From: Candidatus Tectimicrobiota bacterium
GTDB lineage: Bacteria > JACPUC01
DNA length: 64,000 nucleotides
Direction of reading: 5' to 3'
NCBI GenBank assembly: GCA_016192455.1
Contig: JACPUC010000010.1
Location: 62,001-126,000, forward strand
Both the position numbers and the translations under genes were made by a program. Below are positions 36,650 to 45,834 of this stretch, piece by piece (position 1 is the first letter of the stretch; each line of letters opens with the position of its first letter). The notes beneath the pieces were generated by a model. That model saw only the letters and a program-made list of their open reading frames with translations, was not told the origin of the DNA and made no database searches.

Positions 36650-38293
36650 TCAGTGTTCGGTAACCTCCTCCGGGGTGGGCCGGGCCCGCAGCGAGTAGTA
36701 CTCTTTCAGCCAGTCGTCGCGGTCAATCGCCATCACCGGCTTATACGTGATATCGGACAGCCCGTATTCATCCCAGCGCTTCTTGGTGGCCTCGTCGATA
36801 TCGTTCTCAAGCACCTGGATGGGTGGGTAGACGCTGTAGTTCCACTGCTCCCAGCGCTGGAAGTTCCAGTTGCGCGTCGCGTCCACCAGCACGCGACACC
36901 ACTTCCCGGAACCGAATTTCGTAATGTCGCGCTCCTCGAGGCGCGTGCTCGGGTCCAGAGGCGCGCCGTGGCAGCCGGGGCGGAACTCGATGTCGCCGAC
37001 TTCGGCGTTCACCCGCCAGGCATAGGCCCATTCCATTTCTTCCGGGTTGTGAATATCGATGTCTTCCTCGACGACGGTAACGTTCTTGAACATCCATTGG
37101 GCGGCGTTCGAGGCCCACAGGGCGGCGGCCGCCTGTTTGGCCTGACCGCGGTAGGTCTTGTGAATTTGCACCGCGATATTGGCCGCGAAGTTCAGGTGCG
37201 AGGTGAAGACGTCGGTCACGCCCGGCACGCCGGCCGTCTCCAGGATGTTCCAGGCCATGGCGGAAAAGGCGATAGAGGCGAAGGTGCCGGTTTCGTTCGG
37301 CCAGCCTGGACGGAATCCTTCCAGGGAGCCCTCGAAGATGGGATTGTTGCGGTGGCTGATGCAGTCGACGCGGATGGTCGGTTTCAGCGAGGCGGCGCCG
37401 CCGTAGTACCCGGTGTACTCGCCGAAAGGCCCTTCGAGGCGGAGGTCTTTTTGGTCGATGGAGACGATGCCTTCAAGGACGTACTCCGCGTGCGCCGGAA
37501 CGAGCAGGTCCGAGGTTTCACACTTCACGAGTTCGATGGGGCGCCCGCGCATGGCGCTCGCCACCTCGTACTCGTTGGTCCCCGCCGGCAAGGGGGTGCC
37601 GGCGCAGAAGCGCAGGATCGGGTCAAAGCCGATGACGACGGCCGCCGGCATCGGGTAGCGGCCAATCTTGTACTTCGAGTAATGAATGCCCCAGTGTTGC
37701 GCCGCGATCAGCAGGCAGGAGATGAGATTCCTTTCGTTGGGAACGATCATGCCGCGGTACGTCCCAACGTTCAGGATGCCGGTTTCCGGGTCCTTCGTCA
37801 CGACCGAGCACGAGGTGTTGATGTAGCGGCCGCCGTCCCACTTGTGCCACCTCGGCACGGGAAGGGCGTCCAGGTCGATGTCGCGCCCCCGAATGATGTT
37901 CTCTTTCACCGGCCCCCCGCCAACCTGAACGGGGGCGAGACGTTTCTTGAACCCGTCGCGGCACGCCTTGATCATCTCTTTGTTCGTCGTCTCAGGAGAA
38001 AGCCCCAGAAGCGTGGCGATGCGCCGGTACTTCGCCAGCGACCCAGAGACCACCTTGCTGCCCAGCGGGTTCTTCTGGTACCCCTTGATGTTCTCGAACA
38101 GCAGGGCGGGACCCTGCGCGGCCATGACCTTGCGCACGATGGTTCCCAGTTCCTCCTCTGGACTCACCTCCGCCTTGATGCGCCGCAGCTCACCTTCCTT
38201 CTCCAAGAGCTGGATCCAGCTCCGGAGATCCGTAATCTCAGATGCCGAATCCGAGCCGCGCCAACTTCTTAATTCCGCTTCTTTCAGTGCCAT
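36650..38293 (-). CDS. UbiD-family prFMN-dependent (de)carboxylase 3
   Basis: At 547 residues this is the longest UbiD protein here. It has LNVGTYRGMIVPNERNLISC with the arginine, HAEYVLEGIVSIDQKDLRL, EGPFGEYTGYYGGAASLKPT, and a late NVTVVEEDIDIHNPEEMEWA. The C-terminal 60 residues (WNYSVYPPIQVLENDIDEAT onward) extend beyond the normal fold and are absent from the other four. AGGAGG lies five bases before the ATG at 38293, which follows a GTG directly. Confidence 0.88.
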   Translation of the reverse strand: MALKEAELRSWRGSDSASEITDLRSWIQLLEKEGELRRIKAEVSPEEELGTIVRKVMAAQGPALLFENIKGYQKNPLGSKVVSGSLAKYRRIATLLGLSPETTNKEMIKACRDGFKKRLAPVQVGGGPVKENIIRGRDIDLDALPVPRWHKWDGGRYINTSCSVVTKDPETGILNVGTYRGMIVPNERNLISCLLIAAQHWGIHYSKYKIGRYPMPAAVVIGFDPILRFCAGTPLPAGTNEYEVASAMRGRPIELVKCETSDLLVPAHAEYVLEGIVSIDQKDLRLEGPFGEYTGYYGGAASLKPTIRVDCISHRNNPIFEGSLEGFRPGWPNETGTFASIAFSAMAWNILETAGVPGVTDVFTSHLNFAANIAVQIHKTYRGQAKQAAAALWASNAAQWMFKNVTVVEEDIDIHNPEEMEWAYAWRVNAEVGDIEFRPGCHGAPLDPSTRLEERDITKFGSGKWCRVLVDATRNWNFQRWEQWNYSVYPPIQVLENDIDEATKKRWDEYGLSDITYKPVMAIDRDDWLKEYYSLRARPTPEEVTEH

Positions 38294-38826
38294 CACTACC
38301 TCCTCCCGTGGATTTCCCCCTTGCCGACCTGCGGCGGCTGTCCGCCCTTCCTTCGCAGCCCGCAGGCGAAGCTGGCCTTCTCACCAGACCTCGCATCTCT
38401 CAGCCCCTGGCGGGATGCCAGAGGGCATCCTGCGCTCGTAACCCAGCCCGCCGTTACCGCAACAGCCCCTTCTTCCAGCTTCGCTCATCGAGGCCGCGTG
38501 ATTAGTCCTGCCCTCGAGCAGCGGGGGAATCTCCGGTCATCGGCGGTCGCCCGATGATTCGACCCCATGCGAGGAGTGATAAAAGGAACGGCTCGCAGCG
38601 CGGACCAAATATATTTTGGATATATTATCCTTCAGGGTGCAGGCAGACGCTGGTTATTTCCATGACCTTTGTCAAGATTTGCGGAAATTTCGGCCCTGCT
38701 TGCGCTGTGGACACCCCTGACTTCAGCGGGAGGGCGGCTCAAGGACGCGCCCGTCAGGAAGGGGAGCGTGCCGGTTCCTGCCCCGAGATTGCAGGGCACC
38801 GGGGCTATCAAGGTGGGCGAGCCGGC
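38294..38826. other. 533-base region upstream of UbiD 3, with an AT-rich palindrome
   Basis: No gene is supported. An unusually AT-rich patch at about 38605-38632 contains CCAAA-TATAT-TTTGG and a second ATATATT. It may be a promoter or operator, 310 bases upstream of the UbiD start. Confidence 0.35.
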
Positions 38827-39675
38827 TCAGGCGAGGGCCAGCCCGGCGTACGACGCCAGGCGCACCCCGGCGCGCGCCAGGGCTTCGCGCACGGCCGGAG
38901 CGCACAAGCCACGCAGCTCCTCGACGCGCTGCCAGGAGTAGCTCGTGGGCGGCGCCTCATCCTGCGCCAGCCGGCCTGGGTGGCACATCAGCTCCGTCCA
39001 GCCGGACTGGAGGTTCAGGATGGCGTGGACGAGCTTTGCCTCCGTCCAGGCTGGGGGTTGCTCGCTGCCGCTGAGGAAGTAGTCGCCGAGGAATGCCGTG
39101 GTGTGGCGCACGCCCGCGGCGCGGCACGCCGCGCGCGTGGCGGGGAGGGCCGCGCGCAGCGGCAGGGCATGCAAGCTCGCGCAGCGCAGCATGGCCTCAC
39201 GCACGGCAGGAAAACGATCGAGATGCTTGTGGGCATCGAGATGGGTGGGAAGTCGACCAAGGAGCCGGCTGAAGCGAGCCATCTGCATCCGCAGCTCGCG
39301 CTCGATCTCCTCCGCGGCAGCCGAGGGAAGGAGCGCCTCGGCATCGCGGCTGAACCGCCCGTCGTCCGCCACGAGGCTCGGCACCTCCGCGGCGGGCGAC
39401 AGCGGCTTGCCCAGGGAGAGGTTGAGGTGCAGCCCGACGCCGAGCGGCATGCCAGGCAGGGCCGGGGCGGATCGGCTGCGAGCCTCGGCGTCAGGAAGAG
39501 ACCGGAGCGCGGCCGCGGCGGCTTCCGCACCCGGCAGGGTGACGATCAGCGTGGTGCTGCTCACGATGCCCTGCTCGTACGCCGCCAGGATGCCCGCGTC
39601 GATGGCAGGCGCCAGGCCGAAGTCATCGGCGTTGACGATCAGGAACCGCGCGCGCTCCGCCTCCGCCACCTGCAC
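38827..39675 (-). CDS. YdjC/ChbG-like carbohydrate deacetylase
   Basis: The 282-residue protein shows YdjC motifs: metal-binding FLIVNADDFGLAPAIDAGIL at the N-terminus, GVGLHLNLSLGKPLSP, LPTHLDAHKHLDRFPAV with the two histidines, and a terminal TELMCHPGRL. The family deacetylates N-acetylated sugars using a divalent metal. The start is a GTG at 39675; no ATG lies before NADDFG. It is 78 bases downstream of a small membrane protein gene on the same strand. Substrate is unknown. Confidence 0.82.
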   Translation of the reverse strand: MQVAEAERARFLIVNADDFGLAPAIDAGILAAYEQGIVSSTTLIVTLPGAEAAAAALRSLPDAEARSRSAPALPGMPLGVGLHLNLSLGKPLSPAAEVPSLVADDGRFSRDAEALLPSAAAEEIERELRMQMARFSRLLGRLPTHLDAHKHLDRFPAVREAMLRCASLHALPLRAALPATRAACRAAGVRHTTAFLGDYFLSGSEQPPAWTEAKLVHAILNLQSGWTELMCHPGRLAQDEAPPTSYSWQRVEELRGLCAPAVREALARAGVRLASYAGLALA

Positions 39676-39753
39676 GCTCCAGACGCGCCGCGCTCATGGT
39701 CGCCCCGCCGGCGCAGCCTCGCGCCGGCCCGCGGGCTGCCCCGCTGCCGCGCC

Positions 39754-39927
39754 CTACGGCTGCGCCTTGTGCTCCTGCCGATCCCTCTGGATGCCGCGGT
39801 AAATGAGGTAGGCGCCGCCTATCACGATGAAGGTGAGCACGCCCCACCAGAGGAGGTGTCCAATCCACATGGTCGGCCACAGCCAGGAACCACCAAAGCC
39901 AGCACCCATATGCCACTGCGAGAACAT
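39754..39927 (-). CDS. 57-residue single-pass membrane protein
   Basis: The protein has one hydrophobic segment (WIGHLLWWGVLTFIVIGGAY) between a tryptophan/methionine-rich N-terminus and a short charged tail. AAGGGAGG lies seven bases before the ATG, so it is probably real. It resembles the short Trp-rich proteins often found with SHOCT domains, but that domain is absent. Function is unknown. Confidence 0.6.
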   Translation of the reverse strand: MFSQWHMGAGFGGSWLWPTMWIGHLLWWGVLTFIVIGGAYLIYRGIQRDRQEHKAQP

Positions 39928-40085
39928 CGCATCCTCCCTTGCAGTACCTACATCCGCCGCCCCCCACCCCACGCACCGCGTGCGTTCTAGCTGGAAGACG
40001 ACAGGGGGTTCCGTGGCGGCCGCCTGGAGGATGCCCGGGGCCACCGCCGGTGCGCAGCTCGCCCCCTCCCGTTCGCCGGCGGCGG

Positions 40086-40604
40086 CTACAGGCCAAGGAG
40101 GCGTTCCACCTCTGGAATCACCGCTTCGGCCTTGCGCCGCAGCTCCTCCTCATCCGCGTTGGCGATGGGGTGCGCCGTGCCGGCGAAGGCGTAATCGGCC
40201 TTGCCCCAGCTCGCCGCCATGGCGCGGCCCGTCTCCATGAACGCATCGGTGCAGATCACCGCCGCCGGCGTGCCGCGCTTCTCCAAGAGAATCCCGTCGA
40301 GCACACTGCTCGAGCTGCACGACCCTCAGTCGCCGATGCCGGCGATGACGACATCGCACTGCCGCGCCAGCTCCGCAACCAGCTCATCGCTGGCCGGCAT
40401 GGAGGCCGTGAACTTGCGCCGCTCGATGAGGGCGGCGACGCCGTGCTTCTCCTGCAGCAGCCTCCCCACCAGCCGCAGCAGGCGGTCGCTGTTGGTCTTC
40501 GTGTTGTCGAGCAGGCCCACCACCTTGCCCCGCAAGGAGCCGAGGCGCGCGGCAAGCTCGAAGCCGCCGGTCTCTGGCCCGGCCGTCGGATCGAAGACTT
40601 TCAT
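40086..40604 (-). CDS. UGSC-family selenoprotein (in-frame UGA in the GDUGSC motif)
   Basis: With one UGA (40328-40326) read as selenocysteine, the frame gives 172 residues: MKVFDPTAGPETGGFELAAR, LARQCDVVIAGIGD-U-GSCSSSS, AAVICTDAFMETGRAMAASW and a charged C-terminus ending ERLLGL. U-G-S-C is the signature of the known UGSC selenoprotein family, in which Cys replaces Sec in some members. GGAGGAG lies before the ATG at 40604, and a SECIS-like hairpin follows the UGA. Standard calling would split it into two fragments. The reaction is not known; a redox role through the U/C pair is inferred. Confidence 0.87.
40297..40313 (-). promoter_or_regulatory. Bacterial SECIS-like hairpin of the UGSC gene
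   Basis: On the minus strand UCGAGCA (40313-40307) pairs perfectly with UGCUCGA (40303-40297) around the loop GUG. The loop starts 19 bases after the UGA and has G in first position, as bacterial SECIS elements require. Confidence 0.7.
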
Positions 40605-40659
40605 GGATTCTCCTCCAAAATTCGGTTGCAAGGGCGGGCGAGTTAATGGTACCCCACTC

Positions 40660-40866
40660 TCAATCGTTTGGCAGCCGAGCACCGCGCTCGCGCTTGTCGA
40701 TACTCTTCAGTTCACGCCGAGCCGTCTGAAGGAGCCTGTCCCTGGCCCATCCTGACAAGCTCAATCCTGCTGCAGCCGCCGCGCGTTGGAAGTATTCCGC
40801 CATCTCAGCGCTGACGCGGACCTGCAAAGGACGATCGTGCTTACGCTTTGGCGGGTTCTTCATCAT
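40660..40866 (-). CDS. Small ribbon-helix-helix-like DNA-binding protein
   Basis: The 68-residue basic protein has a short strand (RPLQVRVSAEMAEYFQRAAA) and a helix pair (AAAGLSLSGWARDRLLQTAR) typical of CopG/Arc or mobilisation-type ribbon-helix-helix proteins. Two ATG codons stand in tandem at 40866 and 40863, without a strong SD. It is upstream of the UGSC gene on the same strand by 56 bases. It may be an orphan antitoxin or regulator. Confidence 0.5.
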   Translation of the reverse strand: MMKNPPKRKHDRPLQVRVSAEMAEYFQRAAAAAGLSLSGWARDRLLQTARRELKSIDKRERGARLPND

Positions 40867-41078
40867 CCGTACGTCTACTGCCAGGGGTACGAAAAGTCAA
40901 GACCAGCAAGGACTTTGCCGGCGCGCCGACATTTGCCTTGCAATGTACTGCCAGTGGCATTACATTTTGGAATGGAGGCGGAGCTGCCGCGCCACCCTCT
41001 TGGTCCCACCGGCAATGGGGGCGGGATTCCGACACGTCGCAGGAGCACGCCCCAACTGGTCATGGAGCATAGCAAGCT

Positions 41079-41753
41079 ATGGAACTCTTCCCGCTGACGA
41101 ACAACTGTGAACAAGAGCAATCAGGCAAACGGCCTCTCGAAGCACTCTATGCAGGTGATCAGGACATCAATGAGATTACCGGCCGATTTGGAACCATCCT
41201 CATAGATCCGCCCTGGAGATTCCTGAATAGAACGGGCAAGATGGCCCCAGAACATAAGAGGCTTCGCCGCTACAGAACCATGAGCTTTGCAGAGATCGCT
41301 GCCTTACCAATTGCAAAATTCGCCTGCGAGAAAAGCCACCTATACCTCTGGTGTCCGAATGCCTTGCTTCTCGAAGGCTTGACTATTATGAAATCGTGGG
41401 GCTTCGAGTACAAGACGAATATCGTTTGGTATAAAGTCCGCAAGGATGGTGGCCCCGATGGCCGCGGTGTGGGATTCTACTTTAGAAATGTCACTGAGCT
41501 TGTTCTATTCGGTGTCAAGGGCACTCTGCGAACCCTGAAGCCAGGTAGAAGTCAAGTTAATATTATCGTTTGTCGCAAGAGGGAACACTCACGCAAGCCA
41601 GAGAAAATATACGATGTCATCCAGAGATGCAGCCCGGGCCCTTACCTTGAGCTCTTCGCAAGGGAGAAAGTAACCGGTTGGACGCAGTGGGGTGACGAAT
41701 TGGCGACCTACGAGCGCACGAAACCGAACCACAAAGGGTACAGTTGGTCATGA
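41079..41753 (+). CDS. MT-A70 family adenine methyltransferase
   Basis: The 224-residue protein carries the MT-A70 catalytic DPPW motif in FGTILIDPPWRFLNRTGKMA, then SHLYLWCPNALLLEGLTIMK, YKTNIVWYKVRKDGGPDGRG and ELVLFGVKGTLRTLKPG. The family transfers methyl groups from SAM to adenine N6 in DNA (prokaryotic members) or RNA. Codon use is visibly AT-richer than around it, marking the start of an acquired island with the restriction genes. It faces the restriction gene tail-to-tail. Confidence 0.85.
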   Translation: MELFPLTNNCEQEQSGKRPLEALYAGDQDINEITGRFGTILIDPPWRFLNRTGKMAPEHKRLRRYRTMSFAEIAALPIAKFACEKSHLYLWCPNALLLEGLTIMKSWGFEYKTNIVWYKVRKDGGPDGRGVGFYFRNVTELVLFGVKGTLRTLKPGRSQVNIIVCRKREHSRKPEKIYDVIQRCSPGPYLELFAREKVTGWTQWGDELATYERTKPNHKGYSWS

Positions 41754-41774
41754 AGCTGGATCATTCAACACCAT

Positions 41775-42404
41775 CTAACGGTTTATTCGCTGATGAACTT
41801 TTTCGTAAACCTGACGTACCCGTTGGCGATCAGAAAGATGATAATCATCGCTCTCTAAAGGCATGTCAACCAGGATGATATTAACTGGAACTGAAGGAAA
41901 ATTTTTCGACAAGCGTTCTAAATCGTAAACCAACTGTTCCCCATAGGATACCCCTGAAGACATCTGCCGCTGAAGAAAATGACATGGCACAATCTCCACT
42001 CCAAGACGAATTGTACCCTTATTGTAAAAGTATTGAAACTTAGCCAGATCATAAAACATGAAAGCATATTTCCCAAACTGTACTTCGACGAGCACCGGTT
42101 CCTTATAGAAATCACACTGCTTATATGCCCCGAAGATCTTGTGCGGGTAGTTGGGGATTTCAATATCATAAAAGTCTTTGAGCTCACCCCAACCATAGTG
42201 ATAGAATAGATTCTTGAATAGCTGATTTATTTCTTTTGGAGAGTAAAGTTGCTTATCTAATTTCGTCTTCTCCTTACTCTTTTTGTTGCGACCGGGATTC
42301 TCTACTTGCAGTATTATATTCTTCAGCTGCTCATATACTTCAGGAAACCTGACAAGGAGAATTTCCTCGCCACCAAGATGAGAATAGGTATAAACAATAT
42401 CCAC
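41775..42404 (-). CDS. Probable type II restriction endonuclease, BglII/BstYI-like family
   Basis: The 209-residue protein is unlike its neighbours in base composition. KEPVLVEVQFGKYAFMFYDL has the D/E-x-Q/E-rich strand expected of a PD-(D/E)xK-type core as found in BglII-type enzymes. GTIRLGVEIVPCHFLQRQMS and VPVNIILVDMPLESDD follow. It is 30 bases upstream of, and on the same strand as, the DNA methyltransferase end, which fits a restriction-modification pair. The recognition sequence cannot be read; the BglII assignment is by motif memory. Confidence 0.65.
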   Translation of the reverse strand: MDIVYTYSHLGGEEILLVRFPEVYEQLKNIILQVENPGRNKKSKEKTKLDKQLYSPKEINQLFKNLFYHYGWGELKDFYDIEIPNYPHKIFGAYKQCDFYKEPVLVEVQFGKYAFMFYDLAKFQYFYNKGTIRLGVEIVPCHFLQRQMSSGVSYGEQLVYDLERLSKNFPSVPVNIILVDMPLESDDYHLSDRQRVRQVYEKVHQRINR

Positions 42405-42434
42405 AGTAATGAGTTATCCTTTCTAGGATACTAG

Positions 42435-43355
42435 TTAGGACTGTTGCTTAAAGGGGTTTCTTGTCAAAGAGGTATCCTGAGGAGGTTCGTAGATCTCCCG
42501 CCCCATGGGTCGGACCTGCAAGAGCCCCTCGGCCGCCAAGCCGGCGCGCGCAAGTGCAATTTCTAGATACTTGGCATCGAGCTCGGCCCCCGCCACGCGA
42601 CGCCCATGTCGCACCGCAGCCACTGCGGTTGAGCCAACCCCCATGAACGGATCGAAAACTAGATTATCTTTTTCCGTGAGACCCAAGACTAACCTTTCAA
42701 CCAGTTCAACCGGGAACTGACAGGGGTGCTCAGTCTTTTCAATATGATTGTGTTTCACATTTGGAATAACCCACACGTCTCCTGGATTCTTGCCGAGAGG
42801 ATTGCAGGAGTACTCTCCGGCCTTCGGTCCCTTAAAATATCGCTTCCCCGGATACTTCTGGGGCACACGCAGAGCGTCGAGGTTGAAAATGTAGTCAGCG
42901 GATTTCGTGAACCAGAGAATGACCTCGTACCGTCCGGAAAATCGTCTCGAACAATGCAGTCCATGCTCAAAGTGCCAGACAATACGATTCCTCATCTTCA
43001 AACCATGCCGTTGAAATGCTGGATAAAGAAGCACATCTAAAGGTATGATCGAACCGCGTTCTACGTAGTTCCCAACTTGCCAGCAGATGCTACCGCGTTC
43101 ATTGAGAATTCTGACGCATTCAGTAATCACGCCAGCCTGTTGTGCTACGTAGAGATCAATATCGAGTTTATTCTCATATACTTTGCCCAAGTTATACGGT
43201 GGCGAGGTTACAATGAGTTGTGCACTATTCTCAGGGATCGTGGCAAGAAGGGCGAGGCAGTCGCCGTGAAACAGGGTTACACGGTTCTCAGCTCGGTACT
43301 CCGACATAACGCCGAAAGGGATACCCAATGAGAGGTGAAGCTGTCGTCCTGTCAC
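42435..43355 (-). CDS. DNA methyltransferase (N4-cytosine/N6-adenine type) of the restriction-modification pair
   Basis: This 306-residue enzyme has motif IV in QLIVTSPPYNLGKVYENKLD, motif I in DNLVFDPFMGVGSTAVAAVR and GAELDAKYLEIALARA, and VGNYVERGSIIPLDVLL between them, an order (IV before I) of the beta class. TSPPY favours N4-cytosine, but N6-adenine is not excluded. The start may be GTG 43355 or ATG 43307; neither has a clear SD. It should protect host DNA from the adjacent endonuclease. Confidence 0.82.
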   Translation of the reverse strand: MTGRQLHLSLGIPFGVMSEYRAENRVTLFHGDCLALLATIPENSAQLIVTSPPYNLGKVYENKLDIDLYVAQQAGVITECVRILNERGSICWQVGNYVERGSIIPLDVLLYPAFQRHGLKMRNRIVWHFEHGLHCSRRFSGRYEVILWFTKSADYIFNLDALRVPQKYPGKRYFKGPKAGEYSCNPLGKNPGDVWVIPNVKHNHIEKTEHPCQFPVELVERLVLGLTEKDNLVFDPFMGVGSTAVAAVRHGRRVAGAELDAKYLEIALARAGLAAEGLLQVRPMGREIYEPPQDTSLTRNPFKQQS

Positions 43356-43468
43356 CTTATCATCCCCATGTTAGGCTTGAAGAATTGCTCAAGTGCAACC
43401 TTCTCCCGTTTCAGCACCGTACAGTCACCCCATGTGGAAACTCAGTGTATTGCGTCGCCCGCGGGACG

Positions 43469-44533
43469 TCAACCTTCCCTTTGCGCCACCCGCTTCGTGA
43501 CGCTGTGGGTGCTGAGGCCGCCGGCCCAGCCGGGGACGAAGGCGGAGAAGCGCCCGGCGTCGCCGCCGGCGGCGATGACCATGATCTCCTCCGGCGCCGG
43601 CACGGCGGTCTTCATCGTCCTCTCGTCCTCCGGGGTGATGGGGCCGGGGAGGCGCCCGGCGCGCTTTACCTCGGCGAGGGGGCGGCGGGCCTTCTCGAAG
43701 AGGTAGCCGCGGATGCGCGACTTGTCCCAGCCGGCGCCGGCGATCGTCTGGCGATGCTCGCCGCTGATGACGATGAGGGCCTCGGTGCGTCCCATGATGT
43801 TCGCCGCACCCAGCGTCACCATGGAGTCGGCGATGGTGTCGAGGATGCCCTCCGGGCTGCGGCTGGTGTGGTTGCTCACCGAGTGCGGCGCGTCGGCGGC
43901 GAAGACGGTTACGGCGCTCTCCGCCGCCGCGAAGCCGCGCTCGACGTGCATCGGCGTCCAGGGGCTGTCGGCTTCGTCCTCGGCGATGCAGTAGGTGTAC
44001 TTGCCGGGATGCCCGAGGGTGGCGCGGTCGAGCTGGCCGGGGATGGCCCCGCAGACGTTCATGAGGACGAGGCGCACGGCCCGACCGATGCCGGCGTTAG
44101 CCCGCCAGCCCTGGCCGAACAGATTCGCCTTGCTGTTCACGCCGATGGCCCGGGCGATCGGCCCATGGACGATGACCAGGACCGCCACGCCGGCGGTGCT
44201 TGCCACCGGCCCGTGCAGGCCAAAGCGCGGATCGCACATCGCCTCCATGGCCGCCGCCAGCACCGGCATGTATTCCGGCAGGCACCCCGCCATCACCGCG
44301 TTGATCGCCAGCTTCTCGGCGGTAATGACACGCTGGCGCTCGTGGACCGTGCCCAGCACCCTCTCCGGGGCGAGGTCCGCGGCGGCGAGCATGGCCCGGA
44401 TGCGCGGCTCGGTCGGCGGCACGATGGGCAGCCCATCGGTCCAGCCGCGCTCATGGTAAAGCTCCATGGCCGCCACCTCATCGTGCGCCTCGTAGCTTCT
44501 CGAAGTAAGCGGGGCTTGCGTCCCTTGGCTCAT
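43469..44533 (-). CDS. Conserved protein with GWTDGLPIVPPT signature (possibly linked to UGSC proteins)
   Basis: The 354-residue protein has ELYHERGWTDGLPIVPPTEP near the start, INAVMAGCLPEYMPVLAAAM, HGPIARAIGVNSKANLFGQG, and a C-terminal IMVIAAGGDAGRFSAFVPGW. I recall this N-terminal signature from proteins that carry, or lie near, UGSC domains, but cannot verify it here. AGAGGGAAA precedes the ATG at 44533. It lies three kilobases from the UGSC gene, beyond the restriction island. No catalytic motif is certain. An enzyme of a small-molecule pathway is possible. Confidence 0.55.
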   Translation of the reverse strand: MSQGTQAPLTSRSYEAHDEVAAMELYHERGWTDGLPIVPPTEPRIRAMLAAADLAPERVLGTVHERQRVITAEKLAINAVMAGCLPEYMPVLAAAMEAMCDPRFGLHGPVASTAGVAVLVIVHGPIARAIGVNSKANLFGQGWRANAGIGRAVRLVLMNVCGAIPGQLDRATLGHPGKYTYCIAEDEADSPWTPMHVERGFAAAESAVTVFAADAPHSVSNHTSRSPEGILDTIADSMVTLGAANIMGRTEALIVISGEHRQTIAGAGWDKSRIRGYLFEKARRPLAEVKRAGRLPGPITPEDERTMKTAVPAPEEIMVIAAGGDAGRFSAFVPGWAGGLSTHSVTKRVAQREG

Positions 44534-44999
44534 GGGCGTTTCCCTCTCCATGCGGCTCCGCGCCGACGTGGCATGTTTCAGCACAGCCGCTCTGGGCATC
44601 GACGCCCGAGGGCTATGCCGCCGCCCTCCCTTCGTCGGCGGGCAGCTTTATGGTAAGGCGCTGATTCCCTGCGGAAAGGAACTTGTTCGACTGCTGATCC
44701 GGAAGTTTGATCCTTCTTGTTGCCCATCGGCTGACCATCCCGGCCTCCCTCGCACTGACAATCCAGCCTTGCCCGCCGGGCCAGCGGAAAGACGATGCGA
44801 TCGCTTCTTTGATGCCCGCCTTGGTCGTACCCGACCTGTTCCCGCCATCGGAATCCGCATCTTCGCAATGATCAGCGATACACGGTCCAGTTCAACTGCA
44901 TCTAAGAAGTTTCGGCATCATCGGGATACACCGACCAAACTTGTAAGTCTGCTCACACGCACCGCGGGACGCTCTTTCCGCGCCGCTCCTTTCCGCCTC
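44534..44999. other. 466-base region with no recognisable gene
   Basis: The spacer lies upstream of the GWTDGLP gene and downstream of the flavin reductase gene, both minus strand. No promoter, repeat or protein similarity was recognised. Confidence 0.4.
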
Positions 45000-45698
45000 T
45001 CAAGTGGCTGCTTTCTCGGGGCCTGCTGGCTTTGGCTTCCCCGCCGCTTCGCCGCCCAGCCCCTTGCAGCGCGCGTCAGCATGGGGACCCGTGGGCGCCA
45101 TCGTGAAGACGGATTCAACCGACGTGTAGTCGAAGTATCCCAGCCGGGCGAGGGGGCGGATTTTCAGGACGTCTACGCGTCCGTCATCGGTCAAGGCGTC
45201 GTCGCGGATGTGCACCCCGATGACCTTTCCCACCACGACGTACACGACATTCTCCACCGTGTGGCCGGGGAGGACCAGCGACGTGGAGAAGAGGCATTCG
45301 AGATGGACCGGCGAGGCGGCGAGGCGCGGTGGCTTGACGAGCCGCGAGGGGATGGTCTCCAGCCCGGCGAGCACGGTCTCATCGACCTCGGGATCGACGA
45401 GCTGCGAGGAGACGTTGACCGCCTCGCGCAACTCCCAGGTCGCCATGTTGCAGACGAACTCGCCGGTTTCAACGGCGTTCACCACGCTGTCCTTGCGGCT
45501 GCCGTCCGGACGCGCCTGCGCGGAGAACATCACGTAGGGCGGGTCATAGCCAAGGTTGTTGAACTGGCTGTAGGGCGCCAGGTTAACCACGCCGCCGCGG
45601 CTCAGCGTCGTGATCCAGCCGATGGGGCGCGGGATGACGCAGGATTTGTAGGGGTTGTAGGGCAGTCCGTGATCGTTCTTCTCAGTCTCGTAGAACAT
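45000..45698 (-). CDS. Flavin reductase-like FMN-binding protein
   Basis: The 232-residue protein fits the flavin reductase-like family: KSCVIPRPIGWITTLSRGGV, NLAPYSQFNNLGYDPPYVMF, and DSVVNAVETGEFVCNMATWE, with VYVVVGKVIGVHIRDDALT in the C-terminal barrel. It likely binds FMN and either supplies reduced flavin to an oxygenase or acts as an oxidoreductase. It follows the SDR gene on the same strand after 136 bases. The C-terminal 20 residues are alanine/proline-rich. Confidence 0.82.
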   Translation of the reverse strand: MFYETEKNDHGLPYNPYKSCVIPRPIGWITTLSRGGVVNLAPYSQFNNLGYDPPYVMFSAQARPDGSRKDSVVNAVETGEFVCNMATWELREAVNVSSQLVDPEVDETVLAGLETIPSRLVKPPRLAASPVHLECLFSTSLVLPGHTVENVVYVVVGKVIGVHIRDDALTDDGRVDVLKIRPLARLGYFDYTSVESVFTMAPTGPHADARCKGLGGEAAGKPKPAGPEKAAT

Positions 45699-45834
45699 GG
45701 CGGATGGCGCTCCCTGAAGAAACTTCGCCAGTCCCGACTAGAATCTTCTGCGCCCTCAGTGGTCACCCTGGCGGGCCTCGGGCCGGCCTTCGGCAGCCGC
45801 CGACCCTCCGCTCCGTGCCTGAGGGGGCGCTTCC

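Noticed and set aside
38294..38826. A gene upstream of UbiD 3
   Set aside because: Short frames there have no ribosome site or family similarity.
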